A stretch of 64,000 nt of DNA from Bacillus marasmi (GTDB lineage Bacteria; Bacillota; Bacilli; Bacillales; Cytobacillaceae). The translations under genes were made by a program, and so were the position numbers. The first letter of the stretch is position 1; each line of letters starts with the position of its first letter. The stretch lies in NCBI RefSeq assembly GCF_902168435.1, contig NZ_LR656176.1:92261-156260 (forward strand), read 5' to 3'. Below are positions 54,474 to 63,789 of the stretch, one piece after another. The notes beneath the pieces were generated by a model. It was not told the origin of the DNA and ran no database searches. It saw only the letters and a list, made by a program, of their open reading frames with translations.

Positions 54474-55259
54474 TCATTCACTTGCCTTTGTAAAGACCAC
54501 AGAGCATGAATCAGACATAACATTGAAGAATATAGAATCCCCACTACTATTTTTCGCACTGTAGAAATAACCATCTACAGACTCTACTTCTGAAGCTTCT
54601 TCAGTATAACCAAGTTCTTTAATCTTTTCTGCATATGCTTTATAATCATCTAACTTTTCAAAGGTATAGGTTGCTTCAGCACCTGATGAAGCAAAAGACG
54701 TGATTGCTACGCCTGGATCAGGCAAGCCTCCAATTTTATCGCTTTCCCACTTTGCAATCTCCCCTTCAAAAACCGTCCCACCATTATCACCTTGAGGCAC
54801 TTCACCTTTTGTAGCAGAAATCATCCCAGATTTGCTTTCTTTATCATAAGTAAAACTGATGATTATCCCTTCCTTATTCGTTCCAGTATAATGGTATTCA
54901 TCCATGGTAACAAAGTTAAATGTGTAGCCTTCCTTTTTAATTTTTTTAATGTAAGCTTTTGCATCCTTTTCCTTCATATCGGAAAAAGTATAGCTTGTGC
55001 TTTCTTCAGTTGAGATGTAGCTATCGAGCGTTGCCTTTGGTTCTGGAAGGCCGTACATTTTTGATTTATCCCATTTTGCTTCACCAATTTTCATTTCCCC
55101 TTGACCGTCTTCACCTTTTATTTCAATATTCCCATCCTTGTCGACATCAACTGCTCCGTCTGTAGCTTTTTCAACAATGTCTTCAGGACCACACCCTCCA
55201 ATTATGATAGCGCCAAAAATGATCAGCAGGATTACAAGGAACCTGTTCTTTCTTTTCAT
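54474..55259 (-). CDS. Lipoprotein with duplicated domain, unknown
   Basis: 261 residues. The signal peptide ends in lipobox IGGC, so it is membrane-tethered outside. Two similar units follow: AKWDKSKMYGLPEPKATL...AYIKKIKKEGYT (about 63-115) and AKWESDKIGGLPDPGVAI...AYAEKIKELGYT (about 171-221). The repeat is like DUF6591-type Bacillus lipoproteins, though I am not sure of the family. Function unknown. The ATG at 55259 follows GGGAGAG. Confidence 0.78.
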   Translation of the reverse strand: MKRKNRFLVILLIIFGAIIIGGCGPEDIVEKATDGAVDVDKDGNIEIKGEDGQGEMKIGEAKWDKSKMYGLPEPKATLDSYISTEESTSYTFSDMKEKDAKAYIKKIKKEGYTFNFVTMDEYHYTGTNKEGIIISFTYDKESKSGMISATKGEVPQGDNGGTVFEGEIAKWESDKIGGLPDPGVAITSFASSGAEATYTFEKLDDYKAYAEKIKELGYTEEASEVESVDGYFYSAKNSSGDSIFFNVMSDSCSVVFTKASE

Positions 55260-55296
55260 CAAAGTTCTCTCCCTTCAAAAAATAATATTTATGAAA

Positions 55297-55328
55297 AAAG
55301 CTACTTACAAGTTATGTAAGCAGCTTTA
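55297..55328 (-). terminator. Terminator after the GGDEF/EAL gene
   Basis: AAAGCT.CTTACA pairs with TGTAAG.AGCTTT; the minus strand continues TTTTTTC. Confidence 0.82.
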
Positions 55329-55360
55329 AAATGTCTATATTATTTTATGTTCCTTAATCC

Positions 55361-57901
55361 TTAACTTGCCTTGTCGACGTTTTTACGAATTTTCTCTTCA
55401 ATTTCACTAATCTTCTCATTTAGGTCACCTGGTGGAATGGGTGGACTGAATAAATATCCTTGGACAAACATGCAATTTTGGTCAAATAGAATATCCTTTT
55501 GTTTAAGTGTCTCTACCCCTTCGGCAATAACATTCAAATTAAAATGATGTGCCATTGAAATAATAGTAGAGACAATTGTTGTATCCTTCTCGTTATTTAG
55601 TAGATCACGTACAAAGGATTGATCTATTTTAAGACGATCAAATGGTAAATGCTTTAAATAAGAAAGCGAAGAGTACCCCGTACCAAAATCATCAATGGCA
55701 ATTTGAATACCCAACTCCTTTAAAGAATGGATGGTGTTTTGAGCATGCTCACGGTTCATCATCATTGACTCTGTTATCTCTAATTCTAAAAAGTGTGGGT
55801 CAAGTTCCGTTTCAATTAAAATGTCTTTTACTGTTTCAACTAGATTTTGCTGATAAAATTGTCGTATCGATAAATTCACCGCGATAACAATATCACTTAT
55901 ACCCTGTTTATGCCATTCCTTTAGTTGCTTACAGGATGTTCGTAATACCCACTCACCAATCGGGATAATCATACCCGTATCCTCCGCAATTGGAATAAAT
56001 TGATTGGGTGGAATGAGACCATGCTTTGGGTGGTTCCAACGCAACAACGCTTCAACACCAGAAATTTTTCCTGTTTCTATATTAACTTGCGGTTGATAAA
56101 CCAAAAACAGTTCTTGATTTGCCAGAGCGTAATATAAATCATTTTCTAAAAGAAGATAATCGTATGCCTTTCCGGCCATCGTTGGTTGATAAAGCATGAT
56201 TTTTGCATTTTGTTGTTGAGCATCTCGAAGCGCTAAGTTGGCATGCTTTAACAGTTCATCTATCTCTCTTCCATCTTGAGGGTAAATGGCAACACCAGCA
56301 CTTATTGAAATGTTTACAAGTAAGTGATTTACCACTAAAGGTTTTCTAAATGTTTGGTGGATGGAATCAACTACAGCTTCAATTTCTGCTTCGTTTTGAA
56401 TATTTGGTAGGATTATAGCGAACTCATCACCGGTTAAACGGACTAATAGCATTTTACCATAAAGTTGCTCCTGTAATCGCTCGGCTGTAACTTTTAGAAT
56501 CGTATCACCAAATGCATGACCTAGTGCTTCGTTTATTTTCTTAAAACGATCAATATCCAAAATGATTACCGCAGACTGATGATTATGTAATTGAAGAGTA
56601 TCATTCAATTTTTTATCTTTTACATATCTTAAATTAGGTAATTTTGTCAACTCATCATAGAAGGCCATATACTGAATCATTTCCTGGTCTTTTTTCTGCC
56701 TCGTAATATCACGGAAAACGATTATTACCCCAGATAGGCGATTATTCTCATAGTATGGTGTAACTACATAGGAAGCTGGAAAGGTTGTCCCGTCTTTTCT
56801 CCTAAAATAGTCATCTTGTTCTTGGAAAATATCCACAGTTTGATTTCGACGTTTATTGGGGTAAGTACAAAATAAGTAATTATCCACAGCAAGTCTTTGG
56901 TGAACAAGTTTATGAAAATTTTCACCTAGCAGTTCTTGCTGTGACCATTGGATTAAACGAATTGCTTCCGAATTCACAAGAGTTACGTTACCTTTTACAT
57001 CTAATACAACTAGACCTTCACCCATATTTGAAGTGATTGTTTTTAGAAACTTTTCGTTTTGTTTTAGGAGAATTTCTGCATTTCGTTGTTTCAAAAAAGG
57101 TTCTTCTACGGCAGTGTGATAAACTGCTCTCTGTAAAAAGTAATAGCCTGCAATTTGAAAAATATGACCTATAAAGTTATTAATATCAAAAACAGATTTA
57201 TAAGAGGTAAAATAGTAATCTGAGATAATTAAATAAACTGAAGCAACAATAATAATTGCGCTAAAGACTTCCATTGTGCGAAACCGTTTTATCACAATTA
57301 AAATAACAAGTACTTCAATTATCATGCCAACGTATTGCAGATTATTTTTTAAAGCAGTAGTTCCTATCCCTTCGACTACTAACTCTGGTAATAGCGGGGT
57401 AGGAGAGTATACAACAGCAATCCAACCAAAAGCGTAAACGGTTGCAATACAATAGGCTATGTATTTTAGTTTTGCGGATACATGCTTATCATGTGTAGCA
57501 ATAACGGTTAACAACCCGATTACTTCCGTTAACCGGGTTGCCATAAATAACCATGTTGCCTTGTAAGGTGAGCTCTCGGAAATAAAATATGGCATTCCAT
57601 TATATGTTATCGTATGTACAAGCTCTAACAAAGCAACTGCAAGAAATAATGCGCCAATCCAAAGGCGATAACTGGACAAACTATGTGGAAACACCAACCA
57701 GGACTGAATTGCAATTGACAATGCAAAAGTAATAATAAATATTCCCATTATTAAGTGAATAGTTAAATAGTTTTGCTCCCCAAACACCCCATATAATGAT
57801 TGACGAAACACTATTGAGATGAACAGAATAACTATTGATAGTATGATTATGATTCCGTGTTGTTTCCATAATTGATAAAAAAGTGAATTGCTGCGATTCA
57901 A
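55361..57901 (-). CDS. MASE3-PAS-GGDEF-EAL protein, probable c-di-GMP phosphodiesterase
   Basis: 846 residues. Membrane MASE3 sensor (about 15-260), PAS (about 285-400), GGDEF (about 410-570) and EAL (about 590-830). The cyclase signature is TGDEF, not GGDEF, so synthesis is doubtful. The EAL catalytic residues look intact: EALLRW, NLS, ELEITES, IDDFGTGYSS, LKIDQSF, AEGVET. So it probably degrades c-di-GMP, with the degenerate GGDEF perhaps binding GTP as regulator, as known for similar proteins. A TTG at 57901 has AAGGTGAT before it; the ATG at 57922 has no site. Single gene. Confidence 0.88.
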   Translation of the reverse strand: MNRSNSLFYQLWKQHGIIIILSIVILFISIVFRQSLYGVFGEQNYLTIHLIMGIFIITFALSIAIQSWLVFPHSLSSYRLWIGALFLAVALLELVHTITYNGMPYFISESSPYKATWLFMATRLTEVIGLLTVIATHDKHVSAKLKYIAYCIATVYAFGWIAVVYSPTPLLPELVVEGIGTTALKNNLQYVGMIIEVLVILIVIKRFRTMEVFSAIIIVASVYLIISDYYFTSYKSVFDINNFIGHIFQIAGYYFLQRAVYHTAVEEPFLKQRNAEILLKQNEKFLKTITSNMGEGLVVLDVKGNVTLVNSEAIRLIQWSQQELLGENFHKLVHQRLAVDNYLFCTYPNKRRNQTVDIFQEQDDYFRRKDGTTFPASYVVTPYYENNRLSGVIIVFRDITRQKKDQEMIQYMAFYDELTKLPNLRYVKDKKLNDTLQLHNHQSAVIILDIDRFKKINEALGHAFGDTILKVTAERLQEQLYGKMLLVRLTGDEFAIILPNIQNEAEIEAVVDSIHQTFRKPLVVNHLLVNISISAGVAIYPQDGREIDELLKHANLALRDAQQQNAKIMLYQPTMAGKAYDYLLLENDLYYALANQELFLVYQPQVNIETGKISGVEALLRWNHPKHGLIPPNQFIPIAEDTGMIIPIGEWVLRTSCKQLKEWHKQGISDIVIAVNLSIRQFYQQNLVETVKDILIETELDPHFLELEITESMMMNREHAQNTIHSLKELGIQIAIDDFGTGYSSLSYLKHLPFDRLKIDQSFVRDLLNNEKDTTIVSTIISMAHHFNLNVIAEGVETLKQKDILFDQNCMFVQGYLFSPPIPPGDLNEKISEIEEKIRKNVDKAS

Positions 57902-58138
57902 AGCGATCACCTTCTTCCCCATGCTGTCTTATGATAATTCTGTGTGTCTATGTTTAGTTTACAGCATACCAATTCAAAAGGAGAACAAAAGCATTCCATA
58001 TTATGTGTACTTTTGATGACATTTGTAAAATTACCCCATTTATCTTTCGAAGCCTAATTTATACATAGCTTGCTTACAAAATAAGGTTTTTATCTTGATA
58101 GTGTCCGCATATGTATTAAATAAAGGGGGAGATTTATC

Positions 58139-58285
58139 ATGGCTTATTTATGGATCATGACAATTGGATTTATTCTCTGTCTTGGAATGGTTGGAGGCTC
58201 ACTATTCTTTTTACTTCGCTCCATTTTGAATAGTGATGATTCGACTAGAATTGATTTGCACGACTCTACAAAACATCCAAAATAG
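58139..58285 (+). CDS. Small one-TM protein of 48 residues, unknown
   Basis: It opens MAYLWIMTIGFILCLGMVGG: one membrane helix (about 3-28), then a polar tail ending DSTKHPK. A strong AAAGGGGGAG site lies 7 bases before the ATG, and a terminator follows. It is divergent from the EAL protein and convergent with the coat gene. I do not recognise the family. Confidence 0.75.
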   Translation: MAYLWIMTIGFILCLGMVGGSLFFLLRSILNSDDSTRIDLHDSTKHPK

Positions 58286-58301
58286 CAAAACTTCAATTTG
58301 A

Positions 58302-58335
58302 AGGGGACGCCTTGATTTGTAGGTGTCCCCTGTTT
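58302..58335. terminator. Terminator between convergent genes
   Basis: AGGGGACGCCT pairs with AGGTGTCCCCT, followed by GTTTTG. Confidence 0.82.
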
Positions 58336-58366
58336 TGATTTACATTGTTTTTCTGAACTAAAATAC

Positions 58367-59134
58367 TTATTTTTTATGCTTTGGTTCCTTAAAACCTACA
58401 CTGATGTTTTTGATATGATACGTATAAATTCTAAATACTTCATCGTGATGCACCAAGATAATATGATCATTTGCATAATCAACTAATATCCCTTGAGTAT
58501 TCTCTGGCCCTTTGCCATTAACCACTACCCAGTTATGAATCATTTTTTTCAAAAGATTTTCAAAATCAGAAGCAGTGATATAATTCGGTTTCGTATTGGC
58601 CGGAGTTGCATCAACAACCTCCCCTTCTGAAGACTCGCTTGATTCTGAAGATGATTCTGATGAGGATTCATTTTCCTCTTCTTGATTTTCTTCAACTGCA
58701 CAGATGCTTTTTATATGCTCAAGTTGGTAATAAAAGACATCATTTTCTTCCGTTTGCAAAACTAAAAAGTCTGGCTTTACATCAATCACTACGCCTACTC
58801 TGTGCGAAGGTCCACCACCGTTAATGTGGATTTTTTTCTGAAGTAGCAGCTTTAAGAGCTGATTAAAATTAGCAGGTTTCATTTTGTTCCCATCAGGCTC
58901 TTCAATTTCCTCTAACATCTTGCTTCCAAATTTCGCATTTTCAATAATACTTTTTATATGTTTAAGCTGATAATATACGGTTTGGTTATCCTCTGTTCTT
59001 ATTTCAATTAAATCTTTGTTTACACCCATTAATTTACCTGTTCGCGACTCAGGTCCATCTTTATAAATCTTTAATACTTTCCCAACCATGTTTTCCATAT
59101 ATGACAATACATTCTTTTTTTGCATATCCTCCAC
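58367..59134 (-). CDS. cotB: Spore coat protein, CotB-like
   Basis: 255 residues with three repeats of an Sm-like/RRM-sized unit: KIYKDGPESRTGKLMGV...VYYQLKHIKSI, INGGGPSHRVGVVIDV...VFYYQLEHIKSI and VNGKGPENTQGILVD...RIYTYHIKNIS. This is the pattern of CotB of B. subtilis. CotB's long Ser/Lys-rich tail is missing; instead a Ser/Glu run (about 158-172) lies between repeats two and three. Expected in the outer spore coat after mother-cell expression, although I did not resolve the promoter. Confidence 0.85.
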   Translation of the reverse strand: MEDMQKKNVLSYMENMVGKVLKIYKDGPESRTGKLMGVNKDLIEIRTEDNQTVYYQLKHIKSIIENAKFGSKMLEEIEEPDGNKMKPANFNQLLKLLLQKKIHINGGGPSHRVGVVIDVKPDFLVLQTEENDVFYYQLEHIKSICAVEENQEEENESSSESSSESSESSEGEVVDATPANTKPNYITASDFENLLKKMIHNWVVVNGKGPENTQGILVDYANDHIILVHHDEVFRIYTYHIKNISVGFKEPKHKK

Positions 59135-59266
59135 TTACCCCCTACAGTCATTTATACTTTGTATGTTATGTGCCTGTAGGGCCGAGTGTATAAGAGCATT
59201 GCCTATTTTATCAAGAAATCGTTATTTGCCCATTTGTTAAAATACAGATTAAAAACAAGGACTAGC

Positions 59267-59884
59267 TCATTTATTAATTGAAAAATCTATCGTTTGATAT
59301 ACAACAACAAATGTTGCCAAAGAATAAAGAGCTTCTTTTAAACCAAAAACCATCACAGCACTGCTAAAAATAAAGAAGTTTATTAGCATGACAATTTGTC
59401 CAATTGAAACTCGTAACCGTTTACTAAGGATAATGGCAACAATTTCTGTTCCATCTAACGACCCACCATATCGGATAATCAAACCCACTCCAAATCCAAG
59501 CAAAAAACCACCTATAACGATAGCTATTAATGGACTGATAGTTATGGGCGGAAACGGCTCGAGGATGTATGTCCCTATCGCCAGACTAAGGTTTGCATAA
59601 AGACTCATACACACAAATCTTGTCCCAATATAAAAATAGCCTAACAATAGAAATGGGATATTTAACAGGAGTAATAGAATCCCAATTGGAATTGGGAAGG
59701 ATGATGATATTAACACTGATATTCCAACGATACCGCCATCAATAATATGATTTTTGATTAAGAAGCATTGCAAAGAAATTGCGACCAGTGTAGCACCCAA
59801 TAGTATCCCCAAGCCATCCTCGAAGTAATTATTATTCCCTGATCGGCTATAATTGTTATAAAAGGCGAGCCTTATGTCATACAT
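59267..59884 (-). CDS. YitT family membrane protein lacking DUF2179
   Basis: 205 residues with five or six helices. Features are GLGILLGATLVAISLQCFLIKNHIIDGGIVGIS and GGSLDGTEIVAIILSKR. YitT proteins usually continue with a C-terminal DUF2179 domain to about 280 residues; here the gene stops at VVVYQTIDFSINK, right where that domain would begin. No remaining coding sequence lies in the 130 bases beyond, so it is a short form or an old truncation. Function unknown. Confidence 0.82.
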   Translation of the reverse strand: MYDIRLAFYNNYSRSGNNNYFEDGLGILLGATLVAISLQCFLIKNHIIDGGIVGISVLISSSFPIPIGILLLLLNIPFLLLGYFYIGTRFVCMSLYANLSLAIGTYILEPFPPITISPLIAIVIGGFLLGFGVGLIIRYGGSLDGTEIVAIILSKRLRVSIGQIVMLINFFIFSSAVMVFGLKEALYSLATFVVVYQTIDFSINK

Positions 59885-59997
59885 AGATACCCTCCCTTTA
59901 TTATTAATCTAACATTACTTTTAATAGTCAATTATATGTTTAATATATTCCTAGAAAGATTAAAATAGCTCGGATTGTATCTCTAAAACAATAAAAA

Positions 59998-60028
59998 AAC
60001 ACTCGCTAGCTATGAACCGCGAGTGTTT
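59998..60028 (-). terminator. Terminator of the exporter operon
   Basis: AAACACTCGC pairs with GCGAGTGTTT; the minus strand runs on into TTTTTTT. Confidence 0.92.
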
Positions 60029-60035
60029 CTCTACT

Positions 60036-60710
60036 TTATATAGCAAAAAATGCTCCAATGGAACTAAAACCAACTCCGATAATAAACTCAATAATCACAA
60101 CAGTAATTGCTTGTTTTTTACTTAACCCAGCAACAGCCTGTAAACCTAATGCAAATACGACATAATACCATACATGAATAATATCAAAGTTTACAGCGAT
60201 GGTGTGTATTAACTGATTGTCTACAAACAATGGTGCCAAACTTGTATAGTATGGTTCATAACCACCAATTGCAAGTGCAATAAGTCCGTTTAACAATAGT
60301 CCTACTGTTGAAATGATACTCACGTGCACAACAAGACTGAAAAGCGTTTTGAAAGTCGTATCATTTCCTATAATCATCATTGCCACTTTGTAAAACAATG
60401 CAACAAGTAAAAATCCGATTGCCACACCAATTACCCCAGTTGCAGCTCCCATACCAAGTGTGACCCCTACTGGTATATCGATACCGAGCTCTGCAAGTTC
60501 CTCGTTTTCCTGCAAAATGGGATTTCCTAAACTGATATAAGCAACAAGCGCAGAAGTTATCCCTGCAAATATCATCATCATAATAAGGGGAAGTGCAATT
60601 GGAGCTTTTACTTTCATTCTTTCAAACTGTAATGATGGTGAAAATAACATACCAAATAAGTTAGGTTTCTTCGATGTTTTCACTTCTTCTAAATTAACCT
60701 CTGCTTGCAT
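60036..60710 (-). CDS. yknW: Yip1-domain protein, YknW-like
   Basis: 224 residues with about five membrane helices and a cytoplasmic head. It opens MQAEVNLEEVKTSKKPNLFGMLFSPSLQFERMK, with the Yip1-type short amphipathic start before the helices. In B. subtilis YknW helps assemble the YknXYZ exporter, which protects against the toxin SdpC. Here the gene comes last in the operon rather than first. The ATG at 60710 follows GAGGAG; the upstream extension has none. Confidence 0.82.
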   Translation of the reverse strand: MQAEVNLEEVKTSKKPNLFGMLFSPSLQFERMKVKAPIALPLIMMMIFAGITSALVAYISLGNPILQENEELAELGIDIPVGVTLGMGAATGVIGVAIGFLLVALFYKVAMMIIGNDTTFKTLFSLVVHVSIISTVGLLLNGLIALAIGGYEPYYTSLAPLFVDNQLIHTIAVNFDIIHVWYYVVFALGLQAVAGLSKKQAITVVIIEFIIGVGFSSIGAFFAI

Positions 60711-60735
60711 AATGAACACTCCTCGTTTCGTAATG

Positions 60736-61935
60736 TTATTCATATCGTAATGCGTCAATTGGATTGAGCTTAGCTGCCTTATTAGCAGGAATTAACCCAA
60801 AAACGATTCCAAGTACCATCGAAAATAATACTCCACCAATGACTACTGTCGGAGAAACTAGCGGCGGCCATTTGGCGTAAGTTGAAACGATATAGGCACC
60901 ACCCACTCCTATTCCTATCCCGATTAACCCACCCAAAAGGGTAAGCATCATCGCCTCAATTAGAAATTGGAGAAGTATCTTCCCTCTCGTTGCACCTAAC
61001 GCTTTACGAATGCCAATCTCACGGGTCCTTTCTGTGACTGAAACTAGCATGATATTCATAACACCTATTCCACCAACTAGTAAGGAAATCCCGGCAATTC
61101 CACTTATAATCATTGTCATGATATTGGTTACTTTCGATAAGCTTTTTTGAATTTCTTCAAGATTAAACACTTCAAACTCACCCTTTAAATCAGGAGATTT
61201 TGAATCATTGAGAAGATTTACAGCCTTTTCTCCACCAACTTCTAACGAATTTGCATCTTTAGCCTGTAATGTTACGGACTGAATTTCGTCAGTACCGTAT
61301 AGGACTGGCCAGAGCGTCAGTGGAAATAGTATTTCTGACATCCCGAAATTTAGCAGGCTATCGGCAGTTTTGTAAACACCGATAATTTCAAACGGCTGAC
61401 CTTTTATTTCGAAAATTTGACCAACTGCCTTTTGGCCCTCGTAAAACTCCTCGGCTGTCTTTTGGTTGATCATGATGACATTGTTGGATTGAGAAAAATC
61501 AAGCTCATCTAGCTTTCTACCTTCAACCATTTTAATAGAATTTACAGCAAAGTAATCGCTCGTTATACCAAAGATTTGTGCTTCAGACATCTTTTCATCC
61601 ATTGAAAGCGATTCGAATGTACTATTTGTCGTGATTACATGCGAGATTTCTGGAATACTTTTCAGTTGTTGAAGGTTTTCTTGTGAAAAGGTCGGACCTT
61701 CATAAGCCATTAATGCATATGGATCCTCCGTATTAGGAGTAAATACAATTTCAATCGTATTATTTCCATCCCCAGCAAATTGTGATTTTAATGCAGCCTC
61801 TCCACCTTGACCTATTGCTACAACTGTAATAATCGAACCTACGCCAATAATGATACCAAGCATTGTCAAAGCGGAACGAAGCTTATGAGCTAGAATGGAC
61901 GAAAGGGCAATTTTCATGCTATCTAATAAGCTCAA
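60736..61935 (-). CDS. yknZ: MacB-type ABC permease, YknZ-like
   Basis: 399 residues. A first helix (LRSALTMLGIIIGVGSIITVVAIGQG), a large extracellular MacB_PCD domain (about 40-260) and three C-terminal helices with the FtsX domain (VGGIGVMNIMLVSVTERTREIGIRKALGA). It does not pump through the membrane like a classic permease; MacB-type pairs drive export by mechanotransmission with the adaptor. Its start overlaps the ATPase stop (ATGA). Confidence 0.92.
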   Translation of the reverse strand: MSLLDSMKIALSSILAHKLRSALTMLGIIIGVGSIITVVAIGQGGEAALKSQFAGDGNNTIEIVFTPNTEDPYALMAYEGPTFSQENLQQLKSIPEISHVITTNSTFESLSMDEKMSEAQIFGITSDYFAVNSIKMVEGRKLDELDFSQSNNVIMINQKTAEEFYEGQKAVGQIFEIKGQPFEIIGVYKTADSLLNFGMSEILFPLTLWPVLYGTDEIQSVTLQAKDANSLEVGGEKAVNLLNDSKSPDLKGEFEVFNLEEIQKSLSKVTNIMTMIISGIAGISLLVGGIGVMNIMLVSVTERTREIGIRKALGATRGKILLQFLIEAMMLTLLGGLIGIGIGVGGAYIVSTYAKWPPLVSPTVVIGGVLFSMVLGIVFGLIPANKAAKLNPIDALRYE

Positions 61936-62615
61936 ATTAATACTCCCCTTCTATCTTCAATGATTCGACCATCCCGCAATACAATCCGTCGTTTGGAATA
62001 TGCTGCAACTTCTTCTTCATGTGTTACCATGACAATGGTTGTTCCTTCTTTATTTAGCTGGGTAAATATATTCATAACCTGTTCTCCTGATTTCGTATCA
62101 AGAGCTCCCGTCGGTTCATCGGCCAAAATAAAGGTTGGATCATTGGCAATTGAGCGAGCAATGGCAACCCGCTGTTTTTGACCTCCAGAAAGTTGGTTTG
62201 GCAGGTGGTCAACACGGTCAGCCAGCCCCACCTTCGTCAGTGCCTCAAGAGCCCGCGCTCTTCTTTCACTTTTCTTTATTCCCCCATATACAAGAGGTAA
62301 TTCCACATTTTCTACGGCTGATAATCTGGGTAGAAGATGGAAATGTTGAAATACAAAGCCGATATATTTATTCCTTATTAACGCTAGGTGAGCTTCATCT
62401 GCCTCTAAAACATTCACCGCGTCAAGTATGTATTCACCGCTTGTTGGTCGGTCTAAACATCCGATAATGTTCATTAAAGTTGATTTACCTGAACCCGAAG
62501 GCCCCATTATCGATACAAATTCACCCGACTCTATGTTTGTATTAATCTCATGAAGGACTGGTACCTCAAGAGTTCCTTGCTTATATGTTTTATGGATGTG
62601 CCTTAGACTAATCAT
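61932..62615 (-). CDS. yknY: MacB-type ABC ATPase, YknY-like
   Basis: 227 residues. Walker A is GPSGSGKST, signature LSGGQKQRVAIARSI, Walker B ILADEPTGALD, switch His in VTHEEEV. It powers the YknZ-like permease. The start overlaps the adaptor stop by 8 bases. Confidence 0.94.
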   Translation of the reverse strand: MISLRHIHKTYKQGTLEVPVLHEINTNIESGEFVSIMGPSGSGKSTLMNIIGCLDRPTSGEYILDAVNVLEADEAHLALIRNKYIGFVFQHFHLLPRLSAVENVELPLVYGGIKKSERRARALEALTKVGLADRVDHLPNQLSGGQKQRVAIARSIANDPTFILADEPTGALDTKSGEQVMNIFTQLNKEGTTIVMVTHEEEVAAYSKRRIVLRDGRIIEDRRGVLI

Positions 62616-63789
62616 TATCTTTCACTTCCATCCCGTCTTTCAATTTAGCGGACGGATTGTTGACAATCTTGTCACCTGCTTTTACCCCCTCAAGGATTTC
62701 AAGCCAATCTCCATCTCCCATTCCAGTTGTAACTGCTTGCTTCCGAAGCTTCTTACCATCAACTATGAAAATATACGTAGAATCTTGCTTCTCTACAATG
62801 CTCTTTCGCGGAACAGCTAGTATTTTTTTTGTATCCAGTTGGACCTCAATCGTCACATGATAACCAGGAGAGAGCCCGTCTTGTGAATCCAATGAAGCCT
62901 TAAAGTCATAATATGAAATATTTTGCGAGGATTGTCCTGACACACTAGCGGCTAATCCACTACTATCAGAAGTTGGATATTGACTAATGTTCGTTATTTT
63001 TCCTGTCCATGATTGATTTTGAAGTGCTTTTGACGTGATTTTAATCGGCATCTCAGGGTGGATTTGTGCCATCTGCAGTTCCGTTAACACTCCATGAACC
63101 TGATATGGATCCTGTGATGCTATTTGAATGACAGGATTTCCTTGACCTGATAAGTCCGCATTACTTTGTCCACTATCCTTTTTCACTGTTTTTACAATTC
63201 CCTTTATGCTACTTGTAACAAACAATTCTTGTTGTTTAAGCTGTAATTCCTGTTCTTGAAGTTTATTTTTTTCCTGCTCTAATTCAGTCGTTTTTAATTG
63301 AAATTCCACTTCAGCAAGTTGCTTTTCCAATTGGGTAAGCATCGCATCGTCTGCCCCATCGTTTTTGCTTGTTTCAATATCTTTTTTCAATGATGCAATT
63401 TGGCTCCTATCCTGTTCATAACGAAGATTCGCCATTTTTTTATCAATTTCAAATTGTTTCAATTGAATCGAAAGCTCTGGATTATCGTATGAAAATAATT
63501 TTTGTCCAGGCTCAACCTGTTGGCCTTCCTGTACCAAAATTTCTTTAAGCTTTCCTCTTGTTGGATCCATATAAAACGTTTCCTCACTCCCCGGAACAAC
63601 CCGCCCGGACACTAGCTTTGTATTACTGATTTCCCGTTCAGTTACTTTTGAAAATTTCAGGTCATCAGTACTTCCCTTACTTCTGTTTTGAGCAACAGCA
63701 ATGTTGATACCGACAAGAAGCATAATTGAAACAAGTACGCCAAGGATTATCCATATTTTTTTGGGATTTCGCTTGTGTTCCAATTCCAT
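62608..63789 (-). CDS. yknX: HlyD/MFP-type adaptor, YknX-like
   Basis: 393 residues. An N-terminal anchor helix (about 11-33), a lipoyl half, a coiled-coil hairpin rich in Glu, Gln and Lys (about 105-190), the second half and a beta-barrel/membrane-proximal domain. In B. subtilis YknX joins the ABC exporter on the outside face. It is the first gene of the operon X-Y-Z-W. The site AAAGGAGGGGAAATC precedes the ATG. Confidence 0.92.
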   Translation of the reverse strand: MELEHKRNPKKIWIILGVLVSIMLLVGINIAVAQNRSKGSTDDLKFSKVTEREISNTKLVSGRVVPGSEETFYMDPTRGKLKEILVQEGQQVEPGQKLFSYDNPELSIQLKQFEIDKKMANLRYEQDRSQIASLKKDIETSKNDGADDAMLTQLEKQLAEVEFQLKTTELEQEKNKLQEQELQLKQQELFVTSSIKGIVKTVKKDSGQSNADLSGQGNPVIQIASQDPYQVHGVLTELQMAQIHPEMPIKITSKALQNQSWTGKITNISQYPTSDSSGLAASVSGQSSQNISYYDFKASLDSQDGLSPGYHVTIEVQLDTKKILAVPRKSIVEKQDSTYIFIVDGKKLRKQAVTTGMGDGDWLEILEGVKAGDKIVNNPSAKLKDGMEVKDND

